Shown: piece after piece, positions 32,867 through 44,656 of the stretch | Numbering within the stretch: position 1 is the first letter of the stretch | Layout: every line of letters starts with the position of its first letter | NCBI GenBank assembly: GCA_007258455.2 | Contig: VDFB02000003.1 | Span: forward strand, 46,193,889 to 46,257,888 | Reading direction: 5' to 3' | Length of the DNA stretch: 64,000 bases | Source of the DNA: Sequoia sempervirens | Lineage: Eukaryota > Streptophyta > Pinopsida > Cupressales > Cupressaceae | Program-made: the position numbers and the translations under genes | Notes under the pieces: generated by a model | What the model saw: the letters and a program-made list of their open reading frames with translations, nothing else | Databases searched by the model: none | What the model was told of the DNA's origin: nothing

Positions 32867-33160
32867 GTGTTCATATTTGAACTATTCAAAGCAAGTAATA
32901 TTTTGTTGCAAACAAGAAAGAGATTTTTTCCAAATAGAAATGGCCATTCATGGAGAGCAATGGTTGCTTTTAAAATCAGATTGTACAGGAGAATTGATGA
33001 ATTCCTACAAATCAAAAAGCTCAACTGTTCCATTCCACTCTTGAACACAACATAAACTTGTCACCTTGCATGCCATTCCATGAGAGTTTTCTAGATCATA
33101 ATTATACACAATACAGCATCATATATTTCTATCCTTTCAAAAACTTTGTGAAGTACCTAC

Positions 33161-33370
33161 CTTCCTTGTCTGTGCGTACCAATCTACTTTTAAAAATTGA
33201 GGATGGCTAACATTCCCATCTCCTGATTCCAACAAAGAAACCTTCAGGTCATCTAGATTCTCAAAGCTAGTACTTGACGAAGCAAGCACAACTCCAAAAT
33301 TTTCCTGTACTGAATCTTGAGGAGGAGATAGCATATAAAACACATATGTATAAAGAATGACTGCACCAAC
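33161..33370 (-). CDS. PILS: PILS auxin-transport protein, central loop exon
   Basis: 210-bp exon, 70 codons, acceptor TGCAG and donor GTAGGT, phase 0 on both sides. It begins VGAVILYTYVFYMLSPP, the end of the N-terminal membrane bundle of PILS6-type proteins, which continues directly from FGQW in the preceding exon. The rest (about 50 residues, Ser/Asp-rich, ending YAQTRK) is the hydrophilic central loop, variable in this family. It has no stops. The membrane segment is about 17 residues, with the loop predicted to be cytosolic. Confidence 0.88.
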
Positions 33371-33928
33371 CTGCAGCACAAATAACCTGTGCTTAATTTA
33401 CAATTTATACACAAATTGATACAGGATGCAACTTATTTTTTCCCTCAAAAGATGGCTTAAGTAAAAATGATTTCTATCTACAAGAAAGACCGAATGCATG
33501 AATTGAGCTCAATTAAATAGAATCAAAACAACAGCCTTTGTCTTAGCAGTTTGCAGTGACCATCCAGGCAAAGAGAGTGTTCAAAAGAAGGCTTTCATTT
33601 GCTTTTCATTAAAATGTAAAATATCTAACAGTATAAGGAATATCAAATAGGAGATTCCCCTTGCATAAGGTTATATTGCATGCAGTAAAGCTGAGAAATA
33701 AAGAAAGAAACTATATTTTTCATGTCCAACAATAAGAATTAAGTACAAGCAGTAATATGAGAGGGAAGGAGCACATCCTCAGGAAAGAGGGAATTTTAAT
33801 AAAGATTAATAATAAAATTAGAAAACATATTAAACATGTCAATATGAAAGAAATAATCTGAAAGATTGAATATTAGTTACAGAGGTAGGTCAAACTGCAA
33901 AGCATTAAAGCATCAAATCTCCATATAC
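33371..33928 (-). other. PILS intron (558 bp)
   Basis: Between donor GTATATGG at 33928 and the acceptor at 33371, phase 0. Nothing else recognised. Confidence 0.8.
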
Positions 33929-34050
33929 CCATTGACCAAATGAAATGTATGCACTGCCCATTTCATCACATGTCTCTGAATCCCCAAAAGGATTTGCTTT
34001 GTCACGGAAAACTGCATTAATTAATACAAGGGGTACGTTGCCAATATTCC
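33929..34050 (-). CDS. PILS: PILS auxin-transport protein, N-terminal bundle exon
   Basis: 122-bp exon, acceptor TTTGTAG, donor GTATAT. The first two bases complete a Gly codon and then read NIGNVPLVLINAVFRDKANP, FGDSETC, and GSAYISFGQW. The NxGNxPL motif and the FGD..C..GxAYxSF segment are hallmarks of PILS proteins and lie in the conserved core of the auxin-carrier fold. It splices in frame to 33370. Earlier exons (N-terminal helices, start codon) were not found; they may lie beyond the retroelement complex starting at 35318. Confidence 0.9.
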
Positions 34051-35317
34051 CTACAAACAAAATATGCATTAGTTTGCTTATTGCTTACAGTTCCCATCAA
34101 AGAAGTAAAATAAAACATTAAGGTTTGCAAACTGCAAATGCTTAATCAAAAATTACATCAAAAGCCAACTATGGCTCTTTGGTATTTGCTTACTTAAGAT
34201 CAAGAAGACATGTAAAGCAATTTAAACTGTAAAGTATGTGTAGGCTATCAAAAGTAGTTAACTTTATTTGTTAAACAGTTAGACAAGCATTGCAGCAACT
34301 AATTGACAGAAAAATACAACAAAAGTTATCAATAATAAACAAACATACTGGTATTCCATTTTTTTCAAATAACCAACAAGAGGAACACAAAGAACATGTA
34401 AATATAGTATGTAAAATTAGGAAATTGAAGATAAGTCTAACAGTGAAATTGTTTATCAAAGAAGCTAATAGGAAATAATGCTTTGAATCGAGACATTAGA
34501 AAATTTGGAAATCAAGGAAATTAATATCATAGCTTGTTAAAAAACAAAAAAAAAATTGGTTGACATCAAAGTGGAACAACAGTTCCAATACACCTAAGTA
34601 GCAAACTGGGCATCAATTTAGTTAACCTATTGTAAGATTCATGTATTGCATAGGCAATGATCTATAAAAAAATAGCAGCATTATTCCTAAAAACTTTCAT
34701 TTTCTCAAAAAATATTCTTCACTATTATGTGTTATGCAGCCCATATTGAATGCGTCATCCATGGGAATATCAAGTGGGTGATCCTCATATTTTTGTGGAG
34801 AGGATCTCTCAAAGGTGTCACCTCCAGATAATATTTTTATGTTTTATAAAGCAATATTCCTTTGAAGAAGTGAAATAATAGAATAACTAGGAACCACTTG
34901 ACTAATGTTCATTGACAAAGAAAGGAGAGATATTAAAGTAATGTCCAGGAATAACCAAAGTACCTCAATCAGACCCAAAAATACAATCAGTTTAAAATAG
35001 AAATATTAGGGTTACTAGATCATAGGTTACAAAAAAAAACTAAACACAGAGTTGAAGAGAAAGCTGAACAAAACAAGAGGTGATAAACCTTGAGGAATTC
35101 AATATAGTAAAAGTTCAGATGGCCCTCTGAATGATGTATCCCTTGATGAAACATGGAGCTAACAAAGATCAGATGAGAACATAAAACAAAATCAACTATG
35201 TCACATGCTTCTAATATGACTCCAACTAGGAAAACCAACAACCTTGACATCCATTGTTTTGAAAGGACCCATGAAGGATCTAAGAAAGCAGATAAGAGAA
35301 TGTACATGGTATAATGG
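34051..35317 (-). other. Upstream PILS intron, unassigned
   Basis: About 1.3 kb between the last PILS exon found and the minus-oriented long LTR at 35318. A minus-strand open stretch near 34850-34740 looks coding-like but matches nothing I recognise. Another near 35300-35020 is hydrophobic but has no PILS motif. Confidence 0.4.
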
Positions 35318-38300
35318 TGTTAGCGTTTCAATTCGCACCTCTGGAATGTGGATTAGAAACAGGCAACTATGCACAATTGAACTGCTCTTCAAATTAGGAG
35401 GGGAAGCTACCTCTTTGCTGATGATGCTTAAAAGAAAGAATACTAAACTATTGCCAATTTTTTTGTTCTTAGCTAAGAGCACAAGGTTATAAAACTCTTT
35501 GCATCGTAGCTGAGGTTTTCTCTTTTAGAATTTCGACTACAACTAGGCCTACTCTAATGATGCTTCTAGCTACTCAAGTAAACACAGAGCTTGAGAGTTA
35601 GAAGTAAACAAGGAATGATTTGATAACACAGATGCTTAAACAAACTCACTTACAATGCACACCTGAAGACTCATTGTACTTTTAGATGCAAGCTGAAATA
35701 AAAATTATATAAGTAGAACATATAAAACAAAATCTGAGACAATAGATCAGAGCAGCAAAGCAGGCATAAGATTTCCTTCTCAAATTTCTAACAACGATTA
35801 CACTTCTGGGACAGCAAGTTTGTAGTAATAATAGGCTTACAGTTTAGCGATCAAACTAGAATACACTTGACACAAATTACACATGAACTGAACAATAACT
35901 TGCAGCAAAAGGCAGGCATGCAAGCTTGCTCTTACACTAAGTGAATAGACACTGAATAACAACTTGCAGGCAAAAGTAGGCTCAGCAATTTGTTATCAAT
36001 AACGGTTAAAGAAAAATGGGCAAAGCTGCCCTTATTTATACACAAACGAGGAGTAGGGAACCCTAAAATCTCCTTGCTTTTACAACCAGACTTGCCAACT
36101 TGCAAGCTTTATTTCTAAAACTAAAACAAGACAACTAACCACTTGCTAAAATTAGTTAAGCTGATTTAAAAGTAGGGAAAGTTCCAACTATACAACTTGA
36201 TTTTTCTATTTCATTAAGAATAGATAAGCATGAATGAGAATAGCAAGTTTAACTTGGAAAAGGCATCAAGTTAACTGTTGCTTTTTGAGTTCTATTCTCG
36301 GAAAACATCACTGCCCCAAAAGATGACTCACTCTCCGCCAAAAAGCTGATTTATTCTTGATTTAAATTGGAGAATACTACATGTTTGAAAACACAAATTT
36401 TGACTATGAACATGCCTATGTTCGGAAAAAATTTGCGCACACTATTGAAAATAAGTTGCTGATTTTTCTCCAAAAAACAAATTCCCGAAAAAAAGCTAAG
36501 GTCTGGGTTTTGAAGACAATCACGTTTTGAAGAGACCCAATTCATCAGATTTTGAAAACACTGAGGGCTTCCCAAAAAAGCGTCAAAAAACAGACTTTTG
36601 AAAATATTAAATTTTCCAATCTTCAAGAGGTGTAAAAAGTAGATGGACCCAAATGAATGAAAACTGAAAAAGCTGACCACCTATTTTTGAAATGCGATGC
36701 CCTAGAAGATTGCACCATGAAAAAGCGTGCCTCTGTGCTTGCCAATCCCGAATCCATGAAGAAAACTAAAAAACACTCCATTTGAGCCTCCAAATCTTGA
36801 TGAGAAGAAAAAGATATATTTCTTCCTCTGGATGCCAACCTGCAAAATATGAAGAATAAATGCCAAAAGTCTTCTTAAATGGAGTTTGAGACGAAAAAGC
36901 ACTTTATTCTCCAAGGTTTATCAATCCAGAATCAGAAACGTTGAACGTCGACACTTTTTCGAACGACGAATGACAAAAACTGAAAAATGGCTAAGGCATG
37001 AAAAATTGGGAGTGTTGATTGGACAAGGGCGCCTAGGCTCCCCAATGTTAACAATTTTCTTGATATTTTCACTATTTTTCTTGATTCCGCTCTCAGCAGG
37101 ACTTGCCTCCAACTTCGACGGGATGAGAATCTGACACTACCAATTGATAAAATTTGTTTGACCATGGCAAGTTCATATTTGACCCCCACTGATGTGATCC
37201 CCAACTTCATACCAGCATCTGACGTCATTTGACCATGATTGTATGTGCTTGAAACTGTTGCCGGAGGTCGAAACTGAAGAAAGCATGTCAGAGCTTAAAA
37301 AATTTCTAAGGCATTGAACCTTGGGCGCCCCTAGCTAGCTGGGGTGCTTTTCATTACCAAAGTTAGAAAATTTTCAAGATTTTCAATTTTTCCTTGATAA
37401 AATGCCTCTGCTTGATCTTCAATTTCGGACGTCTAATGAATCCTGTGAACTGACTGACGGATGCGCTGCGAAGCCTAATCAAATCTGAGAGAAATCTCTT
37501 GGAGACTGCAAACCCTAAATACAACTTCTGAGTGCTCAAAATCTTGGGCATCCTTGGCTAGCTGGGGCGCCCAAGCATCCCAGACTTGGCCATTTTTCTG
37601 AAATTTTCATTATTTTGTTTTCTCTGTTTCGCGTGATGCTAGCTACACCTATTTGATCTTTCTTTTTGGGCAGTTGGTGAACAACAGGGTCTTGAAATTA
37701 GTCATCCTGACAAGCCTGATCATATCTGAATTGATTGGTACCATCTACCAATATTTATCACTACATCTGACAATCTTCCAAAAGCCGGAACGAGGCGAAT
37801 GAAGAAGTTTTCAACGTTTTTTGAAAAATGTGGAAAAAATTCTAAGGCATGGAAAGTTGGGCACCCCTCTTGGACAGGGGCGCCTGGATTCTCCAGAATT
37901 AGACAAAAAAATTGATATTTTCAACTTTCTTTTGACCTTTTTCTTGTTTTGCATGTGTTTCTACCTCCGTTCGATCTGCAATTTCCAGCGACTAATGAAT
38001 CTTCTGGTCTCACTGAGATATTCATTGGAAAGCCTGAAGAATTCCGAAAAAGATGACCAGTTTTGCAAACCCTAGAAACTACTTTTAACCTCTCAAAACC
38101 CTAGGCACCCCTAGCTAACTGGGGCGTCCATGTGAGCCAGACTTAGAAAATTTTCATGATCTTCATAATTTTCAATTTTTCCCTTTTGATGCAACACCCC
38201 TGTTCGATCTGAGATTCTGGCCGTTTGACAGATCTAGTGATCTTGCTGATGGATTCATACGAAGCCTGAAGAATTCTGCAAGAAATCTCTTGGGGGTTAC

Positions 38301-38999
38301 AAACCCTAAATACTACTTTTGGTCCCTTAAAGGCTGGGTGTCCCTAGCTAGCTAGGGCACCCAACTCCTCTAGAGTTAGTTTTAATTCTGACTTTTTCAA
38401 CTTTCTCCTCCTCGCACCCAACTCCTCCAGAGTTAGTTTTTATTCTAAGTTTTTCAACTTTCTCCTCCTTGCGTTCTCTGCTCCACGTTTGCCAGCTGCT
38501 CGTGCATTAAATGCCATGAACTGAAAAATATTCTAAGGCAAAGAATTCCAAGCGCCCTTCTTGAATTAAGGCACTCGAACTCTCCAGACTTAGCTTTATT
38601 TTTACAATTTTCAAGATTTTCAAATTCCCCTCCTTCGTACTTTGTCCTCTAGCAACTTTTTCCATTTCTCAATCTGTGCAGCAATTGAGACCTTGAATCT
38701 AAAACCTGGCAGTTGACTATCCTTCATTGATGACCTTGGAGCTCTTGTTTTAGCTTCTAAAAAAGCAAAATAGACCCACCAAAGATATACTAATCTTTTG
38801 ACGATTCTGACTGGACCAGCCTGATCAGGAAGTAATTTCAACCAATCAAAATCAATTTGAGCCTTGGAAACAAAAATTCTATTTTTAGAAAATTTTGCCA
38901 ATATCCGTTTAAGAAGAAACCCAAAAAATCCCGTCAAAAGTCTATTTTTAGAAGCTTTCTAAAAATAGAAGCTTTCCTAAAAAGTAGGGCCGAAAAACT
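35318..38999 (-). mobile_element. Long LTR of family T, minus orientation, lacking its first bases
   Basis: On the minus strand it ends ...GCTAACA at 35318, matching the ends at 43492 and 62893. Read rightwards it carries the family-T LTR blocks in reverse: the TGCATAGTTGCC / GCACCTCTGG end, the segment at 36350-36900, hairpin repeats at 37020-38570 and the DFDWL...WWVYF region at 38937-38620. The first roughly 150-200 bp of the LTR is missing where it abuts the plus copy at 39000. No PBS or internal sequence is attached. Confidence 0.8.
37020..38572 (-). repeat. Hairpin-bearing tandem repeat (minus copy)
   Basis: Seven imperfect palindromes at about 37026, 37321, 37547, 37858, 38101, 38337 and 38548. 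Typical form: GGGC(G/A)CCCCTAGCTAGCT then GGGG(T/C)GC. Some have the loop TAGCTAGC. Spacing is about 210-310 bp. Confidence 0.8.
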
Positions 39000-39479
39000 T
39001 GTTGTACCCAAACCAATTTTTTTGCTTCATTAAGGCATTTTGCTTAAAATAGTCTAAACCCTGTAAAAGTGTCGTCAAAACATAGTTTTTGGGCAAATCA
39101 AGTATGGGCTTTTAGTTAGTTTGATGTCTAGAAGATACTGGTAAAATTTGGAAAATTTGAAAATTAGGGTTTCTAGACCCCTATTTTTAGGCAAAAAACC
39201 CTAAAAATAGAATCTTGTCAGAATTGACTGAAAATTATTTTTAAAGTTGGAATCAAGAAAAAGTCAATGTAAGTTTGGTGGGTTGTTTTCACTTTTTCAG
39301 GTGAAAAGTTAGGATCTCCGAGGTCGTCAATGGCAGATGGCCATATACCAGGTGTCGAAATCTAAGCTTAAAACGCTCCAGCGAAGATTCTATGGCGAGA
39401 TATGTTCAAAATGATGCTTCGTCAAGGGGATTTTTGTCGAGGTGAAAATCATCAAAAATTTCCTAACTCTGGAAATAAA

Positions 39480-40340
39480 AGAGCCCCTAGAGGCCAAGGG
39501 CGCCCTAGATTTCAGAGGCCCAAATTACATTTTTGAGGTTTGTCACTTCCAAGAAGACTTCTCCAGAATACTTTCAGCTTCGCGATGAGCCTACTAGCCA
39601 GTCTAGAAGATCTGTCTAGCACTTGAAACTGGAGATTGAATGGAGAACGAGGGAGTTTGAAAAATGACTATTGGAGCAGAAAAGCGCCACTGGAGGCCAG
39701 GGTTTCCCAACTTTTTAAGGTACCAGATAAAACTTTTTGACCAAATGATACCCAGGATGTTTGTCTTAGACTTGATCTAGCTTCACAACGAATCTGTTAG
39801 CAGGTTAATTTGAGTTGCTGAACTACCAAAATCAGGAGTCAAACATGAGGTTTTATCATGATAAAAAAATGTCAGTTTAGAACAAAAGCACCTCTGGAGC
39901 CCAGGGGCACCCAAGATTTTGGACATTCAAATGCAGTTGTCTGGATTAGCTCAAATGCTCATTCTGTTCGTGATGCTTCCAGCTTTCTGTTGCATACCTC
40001 AACCAGGTTCGAAGACAAGTCAGTAGCCTACAGCTGGAGATTGAGTGGATTATTAGCCAGTTTGAAAAATGGTTGTCTAGAAGGAAAAGTGCCCCTAGAG
40101 GCCAGGGGCGCCCAAGTTTTTCACCTGTCGGATGATGTTTTTAGGAAAAGTGTTCTCCAAGAGATCATGTTCAAAGTTGAGTCAGCTCCACAATGAGCCT
40201 GTTAGCCAACTCTGAAGTTTTGTCAAGTGTCGAAGAATGCAAGATGAAGTGAGGTCAAAATCAAGTTCAAAATGATGAAAATGCATGAAAATTGATTCTC
40301 TAGACTAGAAAAGCACCCCTGGAGGCCAGGGGCACCCAGA
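39480..40340 (+). repeat. Hairpin-bearing tandem repeat (plus copy)
   Basis: Five units at about 39482, 39684, 39885, 40089 and 40313, spacing about 200-225 bp. Each has GC(G/A)CCCCT(G/A)GAGGCC then AGGGGC(G/A)CCC. Flanks repeat a block beginning AGTTTTGTCTAG/GAAGATCTGTC. Confidence 0.85.
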
Positions 40341-41167
40341 ATTTTGAGGCCTCAGAAGTTAGAATTAGGGTTTCCACCCTCAAGGGAGCTCCTTTTTAGT
40401 TTTGATCCTGCTCTTCAATGAAACTGTCAGCCAGTCTGTCGGATACATCAGTCAATCAGAATCAGTGATCGAACATAGGCTCCAGTGATGTTCGCAAGTT
40501 AAATTACTAAGTCTGGAGAGTTGGCACCTAAAGTCAAAGTTTGACTTTTGAACTCAAGTCTCTTGGCCACCCCATAACTGGAGTTTGTTAATTCAAATTA
40601 AAATAATATTAAATCTCCAATTTAACTTTTGAGTCGACCTCAGATGACTTAATATTTTCTTGCATATGGTGAATTTATTTATGCATGCTAAGTTGGTGCC
40701 CAAATTAGGGTTTTATTTCATTTAGTTAACTAAAATGGAGGTCCAATAGTATTTTAGCATCCCAATTTAGGGATTTGCATGCATATGTGGTGCCTTAACT
40801 CATAAATTTTATTTGTTAAGGCATTTGGGCATCAATTATTCTCATCACAGGTTGAAGGCAGACATGTATTTTCTCGTGCAAGCAAGATCTGAAGGTGGTA
40901 CACATGATATTTTTCAGTGTTTTTCGTAGTGCCAGGTCCAGATTGCTCAAAGGAATTATTTTTCAGACTTCATCTTTTCAGTGCATATATTCAAGACTTC
41001 ATCGAACATAATTCAAGGCAGAGGCGTCATTTTCAGAGGCAGAATATACTTTCTATTTTCTCTCTCAAAATTCTTCTATCCTTGTCTTAGGTTTTCTCTC
41101 GCATGTCAAAGTAAACATCTTTTTCAGAATCTAATCATCTAGGTTCACATAATTCAGTGTTAGCAGC

Positions 41168-41700
41168 AAAACCCATGTTTCTGAATTTTTTGAGAAAATT
41201 GCCCCGTTATTTCTCATTTTGAACTATTGTGATTTTTTTTTTGAAGATTCTTTTGCATGCGGGTCAAAAACTCATTTTTTCCAAAAATGAAGCATTTGGG
41301 TCTGTTCAGTTCATTGGCGCCTATAAAACCCATGTGCCAGAATTTTTCATGAAAATTGCCCCGTCGCTTCTCTTTTTTGAAGTATTGTGCTTTTTTTCCA
41401 AAGATTCCTTTGCATGGTTGTGAAAAAGTCAATTTTTGAGAAAATGGAGAAATTGGGTTTGATTAGCTCTCAAGCGGCAACAAAACCCATATGCTAGATT
41501 TTTCCGAGAAAAAATTGCCCTCGCAGCCTCTTTGTCCCCTACTGTTTTTTTTCTGAAAAGTCTTTGCATGCCAAGCAAAAAAGCACTTTTTCGAATTTTG
41601 GACATTGTAGGTTTGCTTAGAAACATTTTCTCTACAAAACCCACGTCTCAAAAATTTTCGAAAAAATTGCCCCTCGATAGCTTATTTTTAGCCTCGCCAA
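41168..41700 (+). repeat. 157-bp tandem repeat, about 3.4 copies
   Basis: AAAACCCATG-type starts at 41168, 41325, 41482 and 41636 (steps 157, 157, 154). Each is followed by GAATTTTT...GAAAATTGCCCC, a T-rich run, and TTGCATG. A degenerate single copy is recognisable at about 13160-13210. Confidence 0.9.
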
Positions 41701-42954
41701 AAGCCATTTTTAGCCTCACCGGAAAAGTCTTCAGAACATAGTCATGTTTACAATCAACAGGCTCGTTTTTTAAGAATACAATTCGTTCAGACTAAATTCA
41801 AGACCAAATCAGTCTTAATTCACGATTTCATAAGAAAAGCTGACACCAATTTGCATCAAGCGCATCTGGAGGGTTGATTCAGACAATTTGACAAGCATAG
41901 TCACTCAAAATCCACATGGTTTCATACCTCGCATAGCTAAAAGCCTTCCAAGGCCAGTTTAAAGGGTTGAATACAGTTGAAATTTGCATGCATAGCGAGT
42001 TCAGGAGCATTTCTCACATCTACAGTATTCGTAGTCAAACTTTGTGGTTTCATCATGCAACACTCTTCCATCGAGAAAAACGTGAAAAGCGTCAAAAGCG
42101 TAAAGATGCAGAAGAAATGGAGGCCATCACTCCAGTTACGGAGCCACCAGAGTTACCAGTCAATAAATTGTCAGCTTGAGTGTGCAGATATTTCCAGGAT
42201 TGCTCAAGTTGCTGACAAGCAGTGAATTGACAATTGATACATGTGAGGACCTTCAAATGATGAAGCAGTTAACAACTTCTTGGAGGAATTAATTGCTTGA
42301 GATCACAACCAATGGACAGGACATCCCACCTCTTCAAGATAGACATTTGACACAACAGTTAACCTGATGCCTCTTTCCAAGTTAACTCGTTGTCCCACCT
42401 TTGTGCACGTCTATTTTGGAGCCATCTATGTGGAGCTTTCAGTTAGGATTTAGTTAACTGATGTTGGTTATCAATTGACTTTCATATCAATAAGGACTTG
42501 CATGTTGCAAGGTCCAGTTAGTTTAGTTTAGAATCAGTTAACTGAGGTAGTTTTTCCAGTTAACTGTTAGATTGCATATATTTAGACTTAGGAATAAATC
42601 TTGCATGCTTGCAAGACCCATGTTAACTCGAGGAGATTTTGGGGTTCCCTACTCCTCCGAGCTTCTATAAATAAGAGCACCTTTGCTCATTGTATTTCAA
42701 CTTTTGCTTGTAATAGCAAATTGATGTGCCACCTTCCCTGCAATATTGCTATTCAGTATTTGTTCACATTGTATTTGGAGCTTTTGTTGTAATAACAAAT
42801 TGTTGTGCCCACCTTGCCGTGCAATATTGCTATTCTGTATTGGTTCACTTAGTTAAATATAAAGCTGGTTTGATCGTTCATTGTGTGTGTGTCTCGTTAT
42901 GCAATTTTTTGTCCCATATTTATTCTTGTTGTGATTAATAAGCTTTGTTTCATA

Positions 42955-43165
42955 TCTACACCTCGGATAGGGGTTCCTCCTCCTTGGGAATTTAGAAATA
43001 GATTTATCGTTTGATGTTGTGATTAATAGTTTTTCTTTCATATCTACACCTCGGATAGGGGTTCCTCCTCCTTGGGAATTTAGAAATAATGTTTGTCATT
43101 TGATGTTGTTACCAATAACCTTCATATCAGCCTACACCTTGGATAGGGGTTCCTTCTCCTTGGGA
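42955..43165 (+). repeat. 88-bp tandem repeat in family T LTR
   Basis: CTACACCTCGGATAGGGGTT then CCTCCTCCTTGGGAATTTAG. The CCTCGG (or CCTTGG) core is at 42961, 43049 and 43137. It lies downstream of the presumed promoter. Confidence 0.88.
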
Positions 43166-43498
43166 ATCCTAATATAAAGTTTATCGTCAATTATTCCCTG
43201 CTCCTAAGTCCCCATGCTCTGTTTTCTTGAGGAAATAGGATAGTTTAAGCGTTAGCCTAGTTGTAGTTAAGAATCTGCAAAACCAGAGAAAAACCTTAGT
43301 TGCAATGTGTTTGGTTTCTTAACCTTCTGCCTCTTCCAGCTGAGTCAAAAAGATAGGATTTAGAATATTTTACTTTTTCATGCATATCAGCAAAAGAGGG
43401 AGCTTCCCCTCCTAATTTGAAGAGCAGTTAATATTGTGCATAGCTGTCTGTTGCCAATACGCACTCCAAAGGTGCGAATTGTAACACCAATAGTTTTT

Positions 43499-43516
43499 TG
43501 GCGCCCTTCGTGGGGC
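43499..43516 (+). other. Family T primer binding site
   Basis: TGGCGCCCTTCGTGGGGC, similar to the TGGCGCCC...GTGGGGC type used by many plant gypsy elements, seven bases after the LTR end. This differs from the initiator-Met PBS of the P2 and chromovirus elements. Confidence 0.8.
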
Positions 43517-43588
43517 ACGAGGCAAGAAAACTTCAAAGAAAAGCTTACACTTTTATCACACGGGAATGACACTCTGGCATCCTATTGC

Positions 43589-44656
43589 ATGATCCATACA
43601 GAAGCAATAGATGATAACAACGATAATGCTAGCAATGCTGACAGAAATCAGCGATGTCCACCCCTATTACCTTGGGGTAATAACATTGGACCTTTGGCTT
43701 TTCAAGTAAATCATGAGTTACCTAAAGGGTCAAGGAAGCACTTTCCCCGGTTTCATGGCGATGGAACTCAACACCTGGAGGAACATTTTTCTGCATTCAT
43801 AATGGCTTGCATCGTCTTGCACGTAGCACATGAAGACATCGCGGTGCGTCTCTTTGTCGAGACTCTTGCGGGAAATGCTACCAACTGGTTCAATCACCTA
43901 GCGCAAGACAATATCACAAGCTGGACAACTATGAGCGATAAATTTTTGGCGAGATTCAAGCCCGCTGAAGACAGTCACCTGTTGCTTTCCCATCTCACAA
44001 ATTCAAAGATGGAGTACAATGAGCACATGATGGATTTTGTAGCAATATTTCACCATCTTGTTACAAGACTTTCTTCTACATTCGATCCATCATTGGAGAT
44101 TCTATTGAGTTGTTTCATAAATACTCTTCCATTAGAGATAGCCTTCTTCCTCAAGATGACAAAAGAGACAGAGTTGAAGAGTGCATAAGAAAACGCCATC
44201 AAGTTGGAGGATAATATGATCACTTCCAGCTTGATGAAAACAAATTCTATCAAATCTCTTGTTCAACAACCGTACTAGTCAAAGAGAGACAATCTTCAGC
44301 CACGGTTTCCAACATCTCCACCAAGACCAATGATTGAAGCTGCACACACTGTAGTATTTTGTTGTTTCCATGACACTGATGCACATACCGGATCCACATG
44401 TCTTGAGAATCTAAGAATGAACCAAATCATGGGATACACTGAAGTTGCTCCTAGTTCTAGTTTTGTACCAACACCAAGTTCGAATGTTGTCTCACCACAA
44501 ATGGACAACTTCAATGGTGACTCCATAGCGGGATACTTTGATAAAGAACCCGTCAATCAAGAACAAGAAGATGAATACCGTCAGTACGCTCTTGCGGTGA
44601 ATCATGAAAATGTTTCAACACTTTTGTTGACATGTGCTCAGCACTTCAAAGGATAG
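43589..44656 (+). pseudogene. Family T gag
   Basis: One frame with stops at 44186 and 44276. Start chosen at ATG 43589. The retrotransposon gag domain spans about 43720-44180 (FPRFHGDGTQHLEEHFSAF, ETLAGNATNWFNHL, FLARFKPA, FINTLPLEI). After the stops the same frame gives a zinc-binding-like CCFHDTDAHTGSTC near 44360, of the type seen in Tat-lineage gag. Many plant Tat elements have this layout. Confidence 0.8.

Larger units (their letters stand above)
1822..33160 (-). other. 31.3-kb PILS intron filled with transposons
   Basis: The interval between the PILS exons at 33161-33370 and 1747-1821 has a GTAGGT donor and a CACACAG acceptor, phase 0 on both sides. The flanking exons keep the order, strand and reading frame of the family. 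It contains a gypsy fragment, two solo or partial LTRs, a SINE, a hAT element and a 14.9-kb retrotransposon with a nested 8-kb chromovirus. Giant repeat-filled introns are well known in conifers. Splicing across it cannot be shown here, and transcript evidence would settle it. Confidence 0.7.
39000..43492 (+). repeat. Family T 5' LTR (about 4.5 kb)
   Basis: Starts TGTTGTACCC and ends near AACACCAATA, seven bases before the PBS. I treat it as one LTR because the two halves occur in the same order in the reverse copy at 35318-38999 and in the split 3' LTR. It includes hairpin repeats, a 157-bp tandem repeat and an 88-bp tandem repeat. AGTTAACTG-like motifs recur at 42430-42560. TATAAATAAGAG near 42666 could be the TATA region. 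Confidence 0.75.

Noticed and set aside
34740..34850. Minus-strand open stretch reading like an exon
   Set aside because: No PILS motif and no convincing splice pair; length is within chance for this composition.
35020..35307. Hydrophobic minus ORF next to PILS as a missing membrane exon
   Set aside because: No NxGNxPL-like or other family motif, and the frame runs into the LTR end at 35318.
38620..38937. Minus ORF similar to plus ORF 11407-11607 as a conserved protein
   Set aside because: The similarity follows the DNA of the family-T LTR, including stops, so it reflects repeat homology and not coding.
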